Assembly (NCBI RefSeq): GCF_030372765.1
Contig: NZ_JAUCMW010000001.1
Span: 1-64,000, forward strand
Direction: 5' to 3'
Length of the DNA: 64,000 nt
From: Labilibaculum sp. K2S
Lineage (GTDB): Bacteria; Bacteroidota; Bacteroidia; Bacteroidales; Marinifilaceae
The position numbers and the translations under genes are program-made. Of the stretch, positions 24,743-34,303 are shown one piece after another. Below the pieces are notes generated by a model that saw nothing but the letters and a program-made list of their open reading frames with translations, was not told the DNA's origin and searched no databases. How positions within the stretch are numbered: the stretch's first letter is position 1; every line of letters starts with the position of its first letter.

Positions 24743-25387
24743 TTAAGAGGATTTTTTTAGTGATTTTTGCATGATGGAATTGCCATCTTTATTGGATGCT
24801 TCGAATCCCATTTTCTCCATATATTTTAGATTCATTCCCGTGTCGAAATAAACGGAATTGATATCGTGTTTGTGTAAAATATCACTTAATTGATTGTACA
24901 AATAAGCACCAACTTTAAAGTCGCGGTACTGAGGTAATGCATAATCCAATTCAATTCTTAGTTCTGTTTGATCTTTAGATCCGATAAAAATTCCTGCAAC
25001 TGCCATATCTCTTAGTACAAACATTCCTAATTGGCCTTTTTCCATTTTATAATCCGGAAAGAAACACTTAATGTCCTTTTTATAAAAGTCAAGAAAATGC
25101 GTTAACAGCTCGTCATTTTCTTTTATTTCAATGATTTTAAAGTCTTCTTTTCGCTTATACATTTTTTGCAGATTGTACAGGTTTGCGCAAACAATAAGAA
25201 AATTCATGATTCCAACAGGTAAGGAGCCAATTAGAAATCCGTAAGCAGAAAAAAGAATAGCTCCAGTCAAATTGTACCATCTCAATTTTACAATTGAGGT
25301 CATTGTTAAAGAAATCAAAACCAATACCGAGGCAGCATAGCCAATCCATTCAAGTAATTGAATGCCTAAAATGTTATATTCCAGCAT
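24743..25387 (-). CDS. YgjV-like membrane domain fused to a GNAT-like domain
   Basis: The 214-residue protein has three hydrophobic segments in residues 1-75 (ILGIQLLEWIGYAASVLVLIS and LYFSAYGFLIGSLP-type helices) of the YgjV/Imp type. A C-terminal soluble part (about 80-210) looks like a GNAT acetyltransferase: GQLGMFVLRDMAVAGIFIG, then YRDFKVGAYLYNQLSDILHK, then MNLKYMEKMGFE, which is the usual GNAT ending. No acetyl-CoA loop is sure (FKVGAYLY replaces R/QxxGxG/A), so activity is uncertain. Its terminator lies at 24701. Confidence 0.65.
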   Translation of the reverse strand: MLEYNILGIQLLEWIGYAASVLVLISLTMTSIVKLRWYNLTGAILFSAYGFLIGSLPVGIMNFLIVCANLYNLQKMYKRKEDFKIIEIKENDELLTHFLDFYKKDIKCFFPDYKMEKGQLGMFVLRDMAVAGIFIGSKDQTELRIELDYALPQYRDFKVGAYLYNQLSDILHKHDINSVYFDTGMNLKYMEKMGFEASNKDGNSIMQKSLKKSS

Positions 25388-25460
25388 AATAAAATTAATA
25401 GTGAAAAAATAAATTCTGAAGTGGATTCAAAAAATGGTTTGGATATTCTAATAGAAGCAG

Positions 25461-25484
25461 AAACCTTTCGCTAGGGAAAGGTTT
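25461..25484 (-). terminator. Terminator-like hairpin after the phosphofructokinase gene
   Basis: AAACCTTTC pairs perfectly with GAAAGGTTT. The T run on the minus strand is interrupted. Confidence 0.6.
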
Positions 25485-25509
25485 CTCAAATATACTAAAC
25501 ATTTTTTTC

Positions 25510-26706
25510 TTACAATCCGGTCATTAAAAATAATGGCTGCATTTCGAAGCTGTTGTATTTTGGTCTTAATCTATCAACATTGTAATATCGGTCAACATCT
25601 ACCAATTTTTTAGAACTGGTTACAATATCTATCGGAGCATTATCATATCTTCCATTGCGGAGTGTTATTAATCTGCCATGAACTCCTTTAATGATTAAAT
25701 CCAATGCCAGATTTCCAAATGCCATAGGAACTATTGAATCAATAGCATCAGGATCGCCACAACGAACCATGTATCCTAATTTTTGATTGATCACGTTAAT
25801 TGGTTTGGAATTATTGAATTTAGGAGATAACAGTTTTAGATGTTCGGACACGCGGTCACCAATGCCACCTAATTTTCTATGTCCGTAATCATCCCGAATA
25901 TCATCCTGAAAAATCATATCCTCGCCCAAGAAACTTGCTCCTTCAGAAATTAACACAACCGAATAATGACTTGGATTCGAGAAGCGATCCTGTATCATTA
26001 ACTCAGTGAGTCGTTCCATGTCAAAATTGTGTTCCGGAATTACGCATCTATTTGCGGCACCTGCAAGTGTTGGCAGAATTGCTGTGAATCCTGCGTAACG
26101 GCCAAAAACTTCCAATACAAGTAATCTTTCATGCGATCCGGCAGATGTTCTTAGGCTGTGAGTTAAAGAAATAGTACGTGTAATACAAGTACTAAATCCA
26201 ATACAGTAATCAGTACCAGGAACATCGTTATCCATTGTTTTGGGAATGGCGATTACTTTAAAACCTTCCTTGTATAAACGAACCCCATAACTTAACGTGT
26301 CGTCGCCTCCAATTGGAATTAAATAGTCAATGTTCAGAAAACCCAAATTGGCAAGAACTTCTTCTGTTAAATCATTAACATCATTATTGTATTTTTCTTT
26401 TAGATGAGTTGGAATTCTATCTCTTGAAGTTTTTGAAGGATTTACTCTGGAAGTGTGAAGAAATGTGCCACCGGTTCTACCTACTTTGTTTACCAGTTCT
26501 TCGGTTAGAGTAATAAAGTTTTCACTGTTATCTGCTTTTTTATCACGTACAATATCTATTAAGCCTCTCCATCCTTTACGAATGCCGATTACCTGATAAC
26601 CTTCTCGAATTGCTCTAATGGTGACAGCACGAATAGCGGGATTTAACCCGGGAACATCACCACCACCTGTTAGAATTCCAATAATTCCTTTCGTTGTTTT
26701 TGCCAT
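25510..26706 (-). CDS. 6-phosphofructokinase, probably pyrophosphate-dependent
   Basis: The 398-residue enzyme phosphorylates fructose 6-phosphate. The N-terminal LTGGGDVPGLN (12-22) is the phosphate-donor loop. PIGGDD (131-136) has Asp where ATP-dependent enzymes have Gly, and PKTMDND (155-161) has Lys where they have Gly; both changes are the known signature of PPi-dependent PFKs. RTSAGSHERLLVLEVFGRYAG is the sugar-phosphate binding region. The reaction would be near equilibrium and reversible. The call rests on these two substitutions. Confidence 0.88.
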   Translation of the reverse strand: MAKTTKGIIGILTGGGDVPGLNPAIRAVTIRAIREGYQVIGIRKGWRGLIDIVRDKKADNSENFITLTEELVNKVGRTGGTFLHTSRVNPSKTSRDRIPTHLKEKYNNDVNDLTEEVLANLGFLNIDYLIPIGGDDTLSYGVRLYKEGFKVIAIPKTMDNDVPGTDYCIGFSTCITRTISLTHSLRTSAGSHERLLVLEVFGRYAGFTAILPTLAGAANRCVIPEHNFDMERLTELMIQDRFSNPSHYSVVLISEGASFLGEDMIFQDDIRDDYGHRKLGGIGDRVSEHLKLLSPKFNNSKPINVINQKLGYMVRCGDPDAIDSIVPMAFGNLALDLIIKGVHGRLITLRNGRYDNAPIDIVTSSKKLVDVDRYYNVDRLRPKYNSFEMQPLFLMTGL

Positions 26707-26834
26707 AGTAAATATCTTAAGTAACTGAAAACAATGTAATATCAGTATAAGATATCATTTTGTTAAGGAAAATTCAAACCAAAAGAGGAGGAAGATTCGT
26801 TCATGGGAAGAGAATAAGGTAATTAAGAATAATT

Positions 26835-27494
26835 CTAATTACTGAAGGAGTAAGAAATAATATTTGCACCCATCTTTAGTGCTTTTTGATGATTGATTTC
26901 TGTATCGTTGTGAACAGAAGGATCTTCCCAGCCATCACCTAAATCGGTTTCGTAAGTGTAAAAACAAACCAATCTGCCTTTGTGAAAAATACCAAAGCCC
27001 TGAGGAGGTTTCCCATCGTGTTCATGTATTTTCGGTAGTCCGTTTGGGAATTCGTACACTTGATGATAAATTGGATGAGAAAAGGGTAACTCAATCAGTT
27101 CTTCGTTCGGAAACACCTTTTTTATCTCGCGTCTGAAATAGGCATTTAAGCCATAATTGTCATCAACATGAAGAAAGCCTCCACCTTCAAGATACTTCCT
27201 TAAATTTGTAACTTCCTGATTGTTCAAAACAATATTTCCGTGTCCTGTTAAGTGAACAAATGGATAGGAGAATAGCTCCGGACTTCCCACTTCAACAGTG
27301 TTGGCATCTTTATAGATGCTTGCAATGTTATTGTGATTGCAAAATTCGATGAGATTGGGTAATGATCCTGGATTTGCGTACCAGTCACCACCGCCATTGT
27401 ATTTAAGTAACCCAATTCGAACCGTTGTGTTTTGTGAAAAGGAGCACAAACTAATGAGCAAAAAAAATGCGATATGAATTATTTTACTCATCAA
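26835..27494 (-). CDS. Exported DUF4159 protein
   Basis: The 219-residue protein has a signal peptide (MSKIIHIAFFLLISLCSFSQ) and a single DUF4159 domain: RIGLLKYNGGGDWYANPGSLPNLIEF, VHLTGHG, LRKYLEGGGFLHVDDNYG and EINHQKALKMGANII. The fold resembles glutamine-amidotransferase-like domains, but no catalytic role is known. It lies 4 nt downstream of rsmE, so the two share a transcript. Confidence 0.85.
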   Translation of the reverse strand: MMSKIIHIAFFLLISLCSFSQNTTVRIGLLKYNGGGDWYANPGSLPNLIEFCNHNNIASIYKDANTVEVGSPELFSYPFVHLTGHGNIVLNNQEVTNLRKYLEGGGFLHVDDNYGLNAYFRREIKKVFPNEELIELPFSHPIYHQVYEFPNGLPKIHEHDGKPPQGFGIFHKGRLVCFYTYETDLGDGWEDPSVHNDTEINHQKALKMGANIISYSFSN

Positions 27495-27498
27495 ATTA

Positions 27499-28200
27499 TT
27501 ATTGGTTTTCTAAACTAATGATACTACACGCTACAACTCCAGCAGTTTCTGTTCTCAAACGGCTTTTTCCCAGACTGATCTCTTTAAAGCCATTTTCTTT
27601 AGCCAGATTTACTTCTTCAATACTGAAATCTCCTTCGGGGCCAATTAAGATTAATGCATTTTGTTTTGCCTGATAAAGGTTTTTTAGATGAATTTTTTCA
27701 CCTTCATTGCAATGGGCTATGTATTTTTCTCCATCGAATGGGGAAGTTACCAAATCGGAAAATTTGGTTTGTTCATTTAAAATTGGATGGTAAGCTTTAA
27801 GCGATTGTTTAACCGCAGAGGTAATTACTTTGAACAAACGTTCATGTTTCACTACTTTCCTCTCGGAGTGCTGACATAGGAGAGGAGTGAATTCATGAAT
27901 ACCAATTTCGGTACATTTTTCCATGAACCATTCTGTTCTATCCATATTTTTTGTAGGCGCCAGAGCAATGTGTAACTTGTAATTCAGTTTCCCAAATTCC
28001 GTTTGAGTTTCAATACATTCAACAGTGCATCTTTTAGGATGAGCATCAATTATTTTTGCTTTGTAAAGAGAGCCTTTACCATCAATCAGATGAATAATAT
28101 CTTCTTCTTTTAACCGAAGTACTCTAATGCAGTGTTTTGATTCAATCTCATCCAATTGATAAAATTGATTCTGGATATCTGGTGTATAAAATAAGTTCAT
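27499..28200 (-). CDS. rsmE: 16S rRNA (uracil-1498-N3)-methyltransferase
   Basis: The 233-residue SPOUT methyltransferase modifies U1498 of 16S rRNA. It has an N-terminal PUA-like domain (SKHCIRVLRLKEEDIIHLIDGKGSLY) and the C-terminal SPOUT knot with LIGPEGDFS and SLGKSRLRTETA, the SAM-binding motifs of this family. KNMDRTEWFMEKCTEIG is another conserved block. It precedes the DUF4159 gene by 4 nt. Confidence 0.95.
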   Translation of the reverse strand: MNLFYTPDIQNQFYQLDEIESKHCIRVLRLKEEDIIHLIDGKGSLYKAKIIDAHPKRCTVECIETQTEFGKLNYKLHIALAPTKNMDRTEWFMEKCTEIGIHEFTPLLCQHSERKVVKHERLFKVITSAVKQSLKAYHPILNEQTKFSDLVTSPFDGEKYIAHCNEGEKIHLKNLYQAKQNALILIGPEGDFSIEEVNLAKENGFKEISLGKSRLRTETAGVVACSIISLENQ

Positions 28201-28280
28201 AAGCGTTCACAAGTAAAAAAACATGATGCCGTAAAGTTAGCTTATGTATTTCTTTTCAGGGATTATTTTGCAAGAAAAAT

Positions 28281-29474
28281 TTACCAAACCATAGGCTGGT
28301 AAATTGCAGCCAGAATAAATGTTAGAACAGAAAAGATGAGGCCAAACATAAATATGGTATAAGAAATTCGTAAAAAACGATATTTTCTACCCAAAACTTT
28401 CCCCAGAAAATACTGGTCTCTTATTAAACTATCGTACAGGTCATCGTAATCCGACATCATTCCTTTTAATGCGTCTGAATAATCGGTAAGAGCCATTTTG
28501 TGGAAATTTCCAAAAAACATCAAATTTACTCTCTTCTTTTTGATGTCTTCCTGCGAGAATGTTCCTGATGTAACAATAGGCCGGGTTGCCAATACAGAAT
28601 AAGTAATGGTGAACAAACATACTATCAAAAGAATAATACAAGGGATAATGAAATGAGGAACATCCATTATATTTTTGAAAATAAAGAAGATTGCAGAGAT
28701 GATGATTGAATTGACAGAAATCATTAAATTGGCTTTTTTATCGGCAATGGAGCTTAAATTAATCTGATTTCTTGAAGTTACCTTAAACATGGTTTCAATG
28801 CCACGTTGCGGAGTTTTTAGCTTTGTGTTTTGCTGCTCCAGTTTGCTTACCATTTCGGTAAGTTTCTTTATTTCTTTAGTCTGAAAACCAGCGACTTTCT
28901 CAACTACCTTTTGATAATTCACCTCTTTCTTTTTAGACAAAGTTTTTTTGCCGTAACTGGTATGATAATGATGATCTTTTAAAAAACGTAAGGTTTCTTC
29001 CCAATACAATTTAGGATGAATGTCGTGATGAAGAATTCCACTTCTTTCTTCTCTCAGCTTTTCGGATGTTTTTATGTAATTCTTTGTCGATAAGTGGTGC
29101 AGGTCGGCATCACAAAGCACATTACATACTTTTTCATCACAAGGAAGATGTGGCATCTTTGTGTGAAAAATAGCTTTAGTTATTTGTTTGATTTTTTCTT
29201 CAGGGTAATTTTTTTCTTCGAGAAATTTTATCGCATACGCAGCACTTATTTCTTCATGTTCAGCAAAATTTTCATAGTAACCGGTGTCATGAAACCAGGC
29301 TGCTAAAATGAGAATTTCCATTTCGTCGGGAGATAATCCTGTTTCCAAACCAATTTTTTTTGCCTGTTTAACCACATTTTGAGTGTGTTCCAAATTGTGA
29401 TAGGTATAGATCGGTTGGTGGGTACTTTCGATTAAATTAGTAACAAATGTTTCCGCTTCATGGATGATATTCAT
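28281..29474 (-). CDS. HD-domain protein fused to a Pycsar-effector-like membrane domain
   Basis: The 397-residue protein has an HD phosphohydrolase domain in residues 1-165 (YHNLEH with His26 and His30, FHDTGY with HD at 62-63, and CDADLHHL). A coiled-coil linker follows (about 200-225). The C-terminal half (230-397) has the pattern of the Pycsar-TM/DUF5706 effector domain: SSIADKKANLMISVNSIIIS, two central hydrophobic segments, a charged loop and a final membrane helix. Stand-alone Pycsar-TM proteins respond to cyclic pyrimidine nucleotides in phage defence. No nucleotide cyclase is nearby, so here the HD domain may control or degrade a signal. Confidence 0.8.
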   Translation of the reverse strand: MNIIHEAETFVTNLIESTHQPIYTYHNLEHTQNVVKQAKKIGLETGLSPDEMEILILAAWFHDTGYYENFAEHEEISAAYAIKFLEEKNYPEEKIKQITKAIFHTKMPHLPCDEKVCNVLCDADLHHLSTKNYIKTSEKLREERSGILHHDIHPKLYWEETLRFLKDHHYHTSYGKKTLSKKKEVNYQKVVEKVAGFQTKEIKKLTEMVSKLEQQNTKLKTPQRGIETMFKVTSRNQINLSSIADKKANLMISVNSIIISAIFFIFKNIMDVPHFIIPCIILLIVCLFTITYSVLATRPIVTSGTFSQEDIKKKRVNLMFFGNFHKMALTDYSDALKGMMSDYDDLYDSLIRDQYFLGKVLGRKYRFLRISYTIFMFGLIFSVLTFILAAIYQPMVW

Positions 29475-29655
29475 TTCTCTTCTTTTTTCTAATGTTGATT
29501 AAATGAAATTGCAATGAATAAATATAGTCATTATAGTGGAAAACGATTTGAAAATCTTATAATAATGCCTTGGTTCCCTCTTTTTTGTTGGGAATTGAAC
29601 CTTATTTATGTAATTTTAGATTCCTAATTAAATCCGCAAAAGATACTCTCAAATA

Positions 29656-30588
29656 ATGAACAGATTTTTAATATTCGATGTTGTTCTTCTAAGTTTTCTA
29701 GTCTTTTTTGAATCGTGTAAGGAGAAATCTACTGATTTAAAGATGGTGTATGAATTGGATTCTACCTATCAATTTCCTTACTCTATAATGGATGCTGATG
29801 AGAAATATGATTTGAAAGATGAGTTAAGGGAGATTTCTGGATTATCTTATTATAATAATCACAGTTTGCTTTGTGTGAACGATGAGAAAGGAACTATTTA
29901 CAAGTACAGTTTAAAGAAGAGAGAGATTACAAAAAAATATGTGTTTGGTAAATCGGGAGATTATGAAGGCATAGAAGTGGTAGGCGATCAGGTTTTTGTA
30001 TTGCGGTCAGATGGAAACATTTTTACAGTTGATCATATGAAAAATGAGGATATTTTATCCGTGAAAACGAAAACACAGTTAAATGCAGGAAACGATACAG
30101 AAGGTTTGGGTTTCGATCCGATAAGTAATAGTCTTCTTATTGCATGCAAAGGAAATCCGGGCATTAATAATAATTTTAAAGGGAAAAGAGCAATTTATAA
30201 GTATTCACTCAATACGAATAAGTTGTCCGATTCTCCTGCTTTTTTAATTGATCAGGAACAAATAAGGAAAATTCTTGATTTTGACGGATATACAAGTTTT
30301 TCAATGACATTGTTGGAAAGCATTAATCCATCACAAGGAGATTTTACATTTCAACCATCGGCGGTGGCAATGCATCCTATTACCAATAACTTGTATGTGT
30401 TAGGATCCGTTGGTAAATTACTGCTGGTGCTTAATCCGGAAGGCGATGTTTTGGCTATTGTGAAATTGAAACGTAAGAGGTTCAGACAGCCGGAAGGAAT
30501 CTGTTTTTCTCCTGACGGGACTATGTATATTTCTAATGAAGGAAAAGGTAGAGCTGCGAATATTTACAGGTTCAGCTACCATAAATAA
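29656..30588 (+). CDS. SdiA-regulated-like lipoprotein (beta-propeller)
   Basis: The 310-residue protein has a lipoprotein signal ending in FFESC. The rest forms a beta-propeller of the SdiA-regulated/phytase-like type: REISGLSYYNNHSLLCVNDE, GDYEGIEVVGDQVFVL, NDTEGLGFDP, and FRQPEGICFSPDGTMYISNEGKG. These are repeat blades with a conserved E-G-hydrophobic pattern. Its substrate is unknown. It is followed after 44 nt by the large envelope protein gene, and the two may share a transcript. Confidence 0.8.
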   Translation: MNRFLIFDVVLLSFLVFFESCKEKSTDLKMVYELDSTYQFPYSIMDADEKYDLKDELREISGLSYYNNHSLLCVNDEKGTIYKYSLKKREITKKYVFGKSGDYEGIEVVGDQVFVLRSDGNIFTVDHMKNEDILSVKTKTQLNAGNDTEGLGFDPISNSLLIACKGNPGINNNFKGKRAIYKYSLNTNKLSDSPAFLIDQEQIRKILDFDGYTSFSMTLLESINPSQGDFTFQPSAVAMHPITNNLYVLGSVGKLLLVLNPEGDVLAIVKLKRKRFRQPEGICFSPDGTMYISNEGKGRAANIYRFSYHK

Positions 30589-30632
30589 ATTGCAATTAAT
30601 GAATGTAATTGTATCTTAATTTTGATAATGCG

Positions 30633-33600
30633 ATGAAGAGGATTTTACTATATATCGGTGTTTTTATTTCAATAAACACTGTATTTGCTCAAAATACTAA
30701 GTTGCCGGAAGCTCCTGCATCCAAATTGCTCGATCATTCCATTTTTTTTATTGGTGATGTTGGCGAAGCTACTGTTGTTGATTCAAATATCGACATGCTA
30801 AAAGGTCAAATGAATGAAGTTGGGAAGAAAGGGACACTCGTATTTTTAGGCAACACTTTCCCGAAGGGTTATTTAGAGGATGAAATGGAGGACATAGACT
30901 CAGAGAATCCTGATTTAGTGAAGCTGTTAAGTTCTATAAAGGATTTTAAAGGAGAACTTATTTTTATTCCTGGGGAAAAAGAATGGAACGAGGGACGACG
31001 TCATGGTTGGGAAGCTTTACTGAATACAGAGACATTTATTGAGGATTATTTGGATCGGGGAGATGTTTTTCTTCCTTCGGGAGGTTGTCCCGGCCCGGTA
31101 GAGATAGACTTAACGGATGAAGTGGTTTTACTGATTGTAGATTCACAATGGTGGCTTCATTTAGGAGATAAACCGGAGGCGGAGTGTGATCTGGAAAGCA
31201 ATGAAGATTTTTTAATTCTATTAAATGATGCCATAAAGAGGAATAAGAATAAGAAAATTGTTTTTGCTTCGCATCATCCTATGTACAGTGCAGGAAAGCA
31301 TGGAGGAAATTTTGCTTTTCCAGGTCCTGTGGAGTTGTATCGGAAACTTTTTGGTACACCGCAGGATTTTGCCTACCCTTTTTACAAGCAAATGAGGTAT
31401 ATGTCCCGAAAAGTTGGAATGGGATACGACAATATTGTTGTTGTTGCTGCTCACGATAATAGTTTGCAGTTCGTTAAAAAGAATGATTCCTTTTTTGTTG
31501 TTTCAGGTTCGGGAAGCAAGAGCGACTATGTGTCAAAAAATAAAATGGATGCAGCCATTCGTGAGGTTGGTTTCTCACGAATCAATTTTTACTCAAACGA
31601 TGAGGTTTGGCTGGAGTTTTGGTCGGTGGGAGCTGAAGGAGAGGGAGTGCCTCATTTGGCATTTCGGGAAAAACTATATACTAAGCATGTTCCTTCTAAG
31701 GAAGATCTAATTAACAGATACAAAGAGATTGATTATTCGGATAGTACCATATCGGTTGCTGCAAGTACGTTTTATGAAACAGATGGAAAATTAAAAACGA
31801 AAATTTTAGGGCAGAACTACCGAAAAGATTGGGCTACTCCTATCTCAGTTTTGGTTTTTGATATCGCAACAGAAAAAGGCGGACTGAAAATTTTGAAAAG
31901 AGGAGGAGGACAGCAAACCAGATCTTTACGATTAGAAGCCAAAGATGGGAAACAATATGTGTTACGGTCGGTAGAAAAGTATACCGGGAAAGCAATTCCT
32001 CCTGGATTGGAAGGAACCTTTGTTGCCAAAATTGTTCAGGATGGAATTTCAGAATCCTATCCGTATGCAGCTTTAGCCATTCCCAAAATGGCAAAGGCTG
32101 TTGGGGTTTATCATACCAATCCAAAAATTGTTTACGTTCCCGATGATCCTCGCTTTGGAATCTACCAGGATGGATTTAAGAATGAACTGTTCCTTTTCGA
32201 GGAGCGTCCCAATGGCAATGTATCTGATATGGATAATTTTGGGAACTCCCATGATATTTTAGGAACAGATAAGCTGCTCAAAAAGAGATTCAAAAATTCA
32301 GACCTTCAGATCGATGAAACAGCTGTGCTGCGTGCCCGTTTATTCGATATTTTTTTAAATGACTGGGATCGGCATGATGATCAGTGGAGATGGGCTACTT
32401 TCAAAAAAGGCGGCAAAACAATTGCGAGGCCAATCCCAAGAGACCGCGATCAAGTTTTTTTCTTTAGCGATGGAGCAATTCCCTGGTTGATTCGAAGAAA
32501 ATGGGCTATGCCTAAATTTCAATCATTCGATTCAATTGTAGAAAATGTAGTTGGACTGGGTTTTAATGCCCGTTATTTTGATCGAAACTTTTTACAATCC
32601 AAGGACAGAAATGATTGGATTGAAATGGCAAAGGAACTTCAAAGCAAATTAAGTGATAGTATTATTCAAGAATCAGTTAAAGGTTTGCCAAGGGAAGTCT
32701 ATGCAATTTCGGGTGACGAAATTACACAAAAACTAAAGGCTCGAAGAGATCAGTTACCAGCATTGGCAGAGGAGTTTTATGAATTTTTGGCAAAAGAAGT
32801 TGATATAGTAGGTACGAATGATAGCGAGAGTTTTGAGATCAACTGGATTGAAAATGGAAAATTGATTGTTGAAAGTTATCGGTTGAGTAGTAAGGGGAAT
32901 AAAAAGGAACTTTTGTATCGCAGAACTTTTAGTAAGGATGAAACCAATGAGGTGAGAATTTTTGGACTCGATGGAAAAGATAAGTTTGAGGTGAGTGGAA
33001 ATAACAAGAATGGAGTGAAACTTCGGATTATCGGAGGAAAAGGAAAAGATAAGTTTAAACTGGCAGATACAGAGAAACAAAATCTGTTTATTTACGATAA
33101 ATCAAAAACCAGTATTAAGGGAGATGGAGCTTACAAAAAGAGATTCGGGAAAAGTTCTGAAGTAAATTCATACGATAGAAAAGCATTTAAGTATAATGTT
33201 GTAAGTCCTGGAGCGAACCTTAATTTCATTAGTGACGATGGTTTGGTTTTGGGAGCAGGTGTAAATGTTAAAAATCAGGGGTTTAAGAAAGAGCCATACG
33301 GATCATTCCATAAATTCATTGTTAATTATGCATTTGCATATCCATCAGTAGAGTTAAAATATTTCGGTGAGTTTAAGCAAGTGTTTCGAAAAACTGATTT
33401 TCTGACAGATATTCATTACAATACTCCTAATTTTCAGGGGTACTTTTACGGATTGGGAAATGAAACAGAAAATTCAAAAATCGATGATGATGCTTATAAT
33501 AGGATCAGAATGGCTCAGTTTTTTATTCATCCGCAATTAAGACAACAAATTGGAGAGAAGCACTCTATTACAATTGGTTCGTTTTATCAGCAGCTGGAGA

Positions 33601-34247
33601 TGAAAGCTACACCGGATCGTTTTGTAACCGATTTTACCAATCCTGACAATGATTTGAATCCTTTATCCGATTTTAATACCAGAAGATATTTAGGGCTTAG
33701 TATTAATTATTTGTGGGATTCACGGGATGATACGGTACTTCCTTCAAGAGGAATTTATTGGTCATCAAGTTGGAAATACTATAAGGGATTGGAGAGGAAT
33801 GATAATAATTTTCATAAAATGGAGACTGATATGCGAATGTATGTTAGTTTTGGCAGACCTCAAAGAACAATATTGGCATTGCGCGCCGGTGCCAGTCATA
33901 ACAGCAGTGGATATTCATTTTATCAGGCGAATAAATTAGGTTTAAAATCAAATTTAAGAGGATATCGTCAGGATCGATTCGCAGGAGATGATATTGTATT
34001 TCAAAACACTGATTTGAGATTTCGGATTGCTAGTTTTAAATCTTATTTCTTGGGAGGAGAAGTGGGTATTTTGGGTTTTAATGATTTTGGCAAGGTTTGG
34101 GTTGATAATGAGAGTTCTAGTAAATGGCACCATGGTTATGGAGGAGGAATTTGGCTCGCACCTTATAAATTAATGGTAATTACTGCTAATTTTAGCCATT
34201 CAATTGAAGATGATATTCTTTCTATCGAATTTAAATACTTGTTTTAG
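30633..34247 (+). CDS. Large envelope protein: phosphoesterase-like, kinase-like and beta-barrel domains
   Basis: From ATG 30633 the protein has 1204 residues (a TTG at 30609 is less likely). After a signal peptide comes a calcineurin-like phosphoesterase domain (about 35-370) whose metal motifs are degraded: LGNTFPKG for LGDNxYPxG, PGEKEWNEG for PGNHDWxxG, and AAHDNSLQ for AGHDHSLQ. DSQWW and SHHPMYSAGKHGG survive. A middle part (about 395-760) has DGKQYVLRSVEKY and RLFDIFLNDWDRHDDQWRW then IPRDRDQVF, which looks like a kinase-type fold. The C-terminal 350 residues form a BamA/D15-like outer-membrane barrel ending in Phe. The function is unknown. Confidence 0.75.
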   Translation: MKRILLYIGVFISINTVFAQNTKLPEAPASKLLDHSIFFIGDVGEATVVDSNIDMLKGQMNEVGKKGTLVFLGNTFPKGYLEDEMEDIDSENPDLVKLLSSIKDFKGELIFIPGEKEWNEGRRHGWEALLNTETFIEDYLDRGDVFLPSGGCPGPVEIDLTDEVVLLIVDSQWWLHLGDKPEAECDLESNEDFLILLNDAIKRNKNKKIVFASHHPMYSAGKHGGNFAFPGPVELYRKLFGTPQDFAYPFYKQMRYMSRKVGMGYDNIVVVAAHDNSLQFVKKNDSFFVVSGSGSKSDYVSKNKMDAAIREVGFSRINFYSNDEVWLEFWSVGAEGEGVPHLAFREKLYTKHVPSKEDLINRYKEIDYSDSTISVAASTFYETDGKLKTKILGQNYRKDWATPISVLVFDIATEKGGLKILKRGGGQQTRSLRLEAKDGKQYVLRSVEKYTGKAIPPGLEGTFVAKIVQDGISESYPYAALAIPKMAKAVGVYHTNPKIVYVPDDPRFGIYQDGFKNELFLFEERPNGNVSDMDNFGNSHDILGTDKLLKKRFKNSDLQIDETAVLRARLFDIFLNDWDRHDDQWRWATFKKGGKTIARPIPRDRDQVFFFSDGAIPWLIRRKWAMPKFQSFDSIVENVVGLGFNARYFDRNFLQSKDRNDWIEMAKELQSKLSDSIIQESVKGLPREVYAISGDEITQKLKARRDQLPALAEEFYEFLAKEVDIVGTNDSESFEINWIENGKLIVESYRLSSKGNKKELLYRRTFSKDETNEVRIFGLDGKDKFEVSGNNKNGVKLRIIGGKGKDKFKLADTEKQNLFIYDKSKTSIKGDGAYKKRFGKSSEVNSYDRKAFKYNVVSPGANLNFISDDGLVLGAGVNVKNQGFKKEPYGSFHKFIVNYAFAYPSVELKYFGEFKQVFRKTDFLTDIHYNTPNFQGYFYGLGNETENSKIDDDAYNRIRMAQFFIHPQLRQQIGEKHSITIGSFYQQLEMKATPDRFVTDFTNPDNDLNPLSDFNTRRYLGLSINYLWDSRDDTVLPSRGIYWSSSWKYYKGLERNDNNFHKMETDMRMYVSFGRPQRTILALRAGASHNSSGYSFYQANKLGLKSNLRGYRQDRFAGDDIVFQNTDLRFRIASFKSYFLGGEVGILGFNDFGKVWVDNESSSKWHHGYGGGIWLAPYKLMVITANFSHSIEDDILSIEFKYLF

Positions 34248-34303
34248 TGATTTAATATGATAATTGGATAAAACAATACATATTTACAGAGAAAATATAA
34301 ATA

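Noticed and set aside
28281-29474. Complete Pycsar defence system
   Set aside because: No pyrimidine cyclase gene is next to it, and the neighbours are housekeeping genes.
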